Shown: positions 5,331 to 6,422 of the stretch, piece by piece
Layout of the letters: each line of letters opens with the position of its first letter
Position numbering within the stretch: the first letter of the stretch is position 1
Source of the DNA: Thermoanaerobacterales bacterium
GTDB taxonomy: Bacteria; Bacillota; Thermosediminibacteria; Thermosediminibacterales; Tepidanaerobacteraceae
Assembly: GCA_012839145.1 (NCBI GenBank)
Contig: DUNY01000001.1
Span: forward strand, 1 to 6,422
Reading direction: 5' to 3'
Length of the DNA: 6,422 bases
Program-made: the position numbers and the translations under genes
Notes under the pieces: generated by a model
Databases searched by the model: none
What the model saw: only the letters and a program-made list of their open reading frames with translations
Told to the model about the DNA's origin: nothing

Positions 5331-6365
5331 ATGAAACTAGTTAAAACAGTTGATGCGGTCGGTCATATTATCTGTCATGATATGACACGAATAATAAAGG
5401 ATGTCTCCAAGGATGCAGCTTTCAAAAAGGGACATGTGGTTAAGAAAGAGGATATTCCGGTTCTTTTATCAATGGGAAAAGAACATCTTTATGTCTGGGA
5501 AAAAAAAGAGGGAATTTTACATGAAAATGAAGCTGCCGAGATACTTTATGAAATATGTAAAAATGACTATATGAAACCAACTCCCGTCAAGGAAGGGAAA
5601 ATAGAAATTATTGCAGAAGTTGATGGCTTGTTTAAACTGGATACAAAGCGACTTCATCAATTGAACAGCCTGGGAGAGATGATTGTAGCAACAAGACACG
5701 GAAACACAGTTGTTAAAAAAGGTGACAAGTTAGCCGGTACGAGGATAATCCCCTTGGTCATTGAAAAAGAAAAAATGGAAAAGGCCCGGGAGGTTGGAGC
5801 TGGGATACCCATAATGGAAATAATGCCCTTCAAGCATAAGAAAGTAGGGGTAGTCACTACCGGAAGCGAGGTTTTCCACGGGCGGATAAAAGATACATTC
5901 GGTCCGGTTATAATGGAAAAGTTAAGTGAGTTTGATACGGAAATTATGGGTCAGACCATTGTGGATGATGACAAGGAAGTAATCAGCAATGCTATTTTGT
6001 CATACATAGAAGAAGGAGCCGATATTGTAGTCTGTACCGGAGGAATGAGCGTTGATTATGATGATTGTACTCCGGGCGCCATTAAGCAAACCGGTGCAGA
6101 AATAGTCATCTACGGAGCACCGATACTACCCGGTGCAATGCTTATGGTTTCATATTACGAGCATGATGGCAGACAAATACCAATCATTGGATTGCCGGGC
6201 TGTGTAATGTATTCAAAGCGAACAGTTTTTGATTTGATTCTACCGAGAATTATGGCAGATGATAAAGTTACTAAGTCTGACATTCAAAGACTTGGATCAG
6301 GTGGACTTTGCCTTGACTGCCATGTTTGCACCTATCCAAATTGTGGATTTGGCAAAGGTTATTAA
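5331..6365 (+). CDS. Molybdopterin-binding protein (MoeA/MogA-type domain) with Cys-rich tail
   Basis: A 344-residue protein whose residues 170-310 form the molybdopterin-binding fold of MoeA, MogA and CinA: VGVVTTGSEV (172-181), the pterin-phosphate loop TGGMSVDYDD (236-245) and GLPGCVMYSKRTVFD (287-301). The first 165 residues do not show the typical MoeA dimer and linker domains in full; they start with MKLVKTVDAVGHIICHDMTRI and contain an LxSMGKEHLYVWE segment. The extreme C-terminus has C327, C330, C333 and C338 (CLDCHVCTYPNC) then GFGKGY, a probable zinc or iron-sulfur site. MoeA inserts molybdate into adenylylated molybdopterin; this protein probably binds the same or a modified pterin for the block-2 nucleotidyltransferase partner. 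Whether it inserts metal is not shown. It is too short and divergent to be a standard MoeA (about 400 residues). It begins 9 bases after the previous gene and ends at TAA 6363-6365. Confidence 0.82.
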   Translation: MKLVKTVDAVGHIICHDMTRIIKDVSKDAAFKKGHVVKKEDIPVLLSMGKEHLYVWEKKEGILHENEAAEILYEICKNDYMKPTPVKEGKIEIIAEVDGLFKLDTKRLHQLNSLGEMIVATRHGNTVVKKGDKLAGTRIIPLVIEKEKMEKAREVGAGIPIMEIMPFKHKKVGVVTTGSEVFHGRIKDTFGPVIMEKLSEFDTEIMGQTIVDDDKEVISNAILSYIEEGADIVVCTGGMSVDYDDCTPGAIKQTGAEIVIYGAPILPGAMLMVSYYEHDGRQIPIIGLPGCVMYSKRTVFDLILPRIMADDKVTKSDIQRLGSGGLCLDCHVCTYPNCGFGKGY

Positions 6366-6368
6366 CTA

Positions 6369-6400
6369 ATATAATTAATCATATGTAGGATATAATTAAT
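6369..6400 (+). repeat. 11-bp direct repeat ATATAATTAAT, 21-bp period
   Basis: ATATAATTAAT occurs at 6369-6379 and again, identical, at 6390-6400, just after the molybdopterin-binding gene. The 21-base period is two helical turns, as in tandem regulator sites, and each copy contains TATAAT. Low-complexity A+T DNA can produce this by chance. No GC-rich hairpin with a T-run is seen before the window ends, so a terminator is not evident. Confidence 0.4.
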
Positions 6401-6422
6401 TTTTTCCCTTCGTTATATTTTA

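Noticed and set aside
1..6422. CRISPR arrays, tRNA or rRNA genes, insertion sequences.
   Set aside because: No regular repeat-spacer pattern, cloverleaf, terminal inverted repeats or transposase was seen; nearly all of the window is accounted for by coding genes.

Overview
The window looks like chromosomal DNA from a low-GC, Gram-positive anaerobe, probably clostridial. The DNA is visibly A+T-rich, Shine-Dalgarno sites are strong (AGGAGGT, GGAGGT), some starts appear to be TTG, and proteins are rich in Lys, Glu and Ile. The gene content is that of an anaerobe: radical SAM enzyme, molybdenum-cofactor functions and many Cys-rich metal sites. The genus cannot be fixed from this window.

All genes are on the + strand in two tight blocks. 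Block 1 (1 to about 3985) holds the 3' end of a small CPxCG redox protein, a Cys-rich radical SAM protein, a NifX/NifB-type metal-cluster-binding protein, a class I SAM-dependent methyltransferase and a PaaK-like AMP-forming CoA ligase. A 229-base gap follows, with a good sigma-A-type promoter candidate (TTGACA-N17-TAGGAT). Block 2 (4215 to 6365) holds a MobA/MocA-like nucleotidyltransferase fused to an HD domain, then a molybdopterin-binding protein of the MoeA/MogA fold with a Cys-rich tail. The last 57 bases are non-coding and contain an 11-bp direct repeat.

The order redox protein, radical SAM, methyltransferase, CoA ligase, nucleotidyltransferase-HD matches what I recall of a conserved, uncharacterised set around DVU_1551 to DVU_1557 of Desulfovibrio vulgaris, beside a molybdenum aldehyde oxidoreductase. 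Members carry automated names such as DVU_1551 family NTP transferase, DVU_1553 family CoA ligase, TrsM and TrsS. This is from memory. A plausible joint role is making, modifying or inserting a molybdopterin-type or metal-sulfur cofactor for a molybdenum hydroxylase: the NTP transferase and molybdopterin-binding protein handle the pterin cofactor, the NifX-like protein may carry a metal cluster, and the radical SAM enzyme, methyltransferase and ligase may build an organic part. That pathway is inference; no target enzyme lies in the window.

Oddities: the CoA ligase seems to lose its normal C-terminus through a one-base frame change at a G-rich run near 3940-3948; a consensus promoter lies inside that displaced tail; two genes have uncertain starts with possible TTG use; and the C-GCAxxG-C-C gene I associate with this cluster is absent between methyltransferase and ligase.
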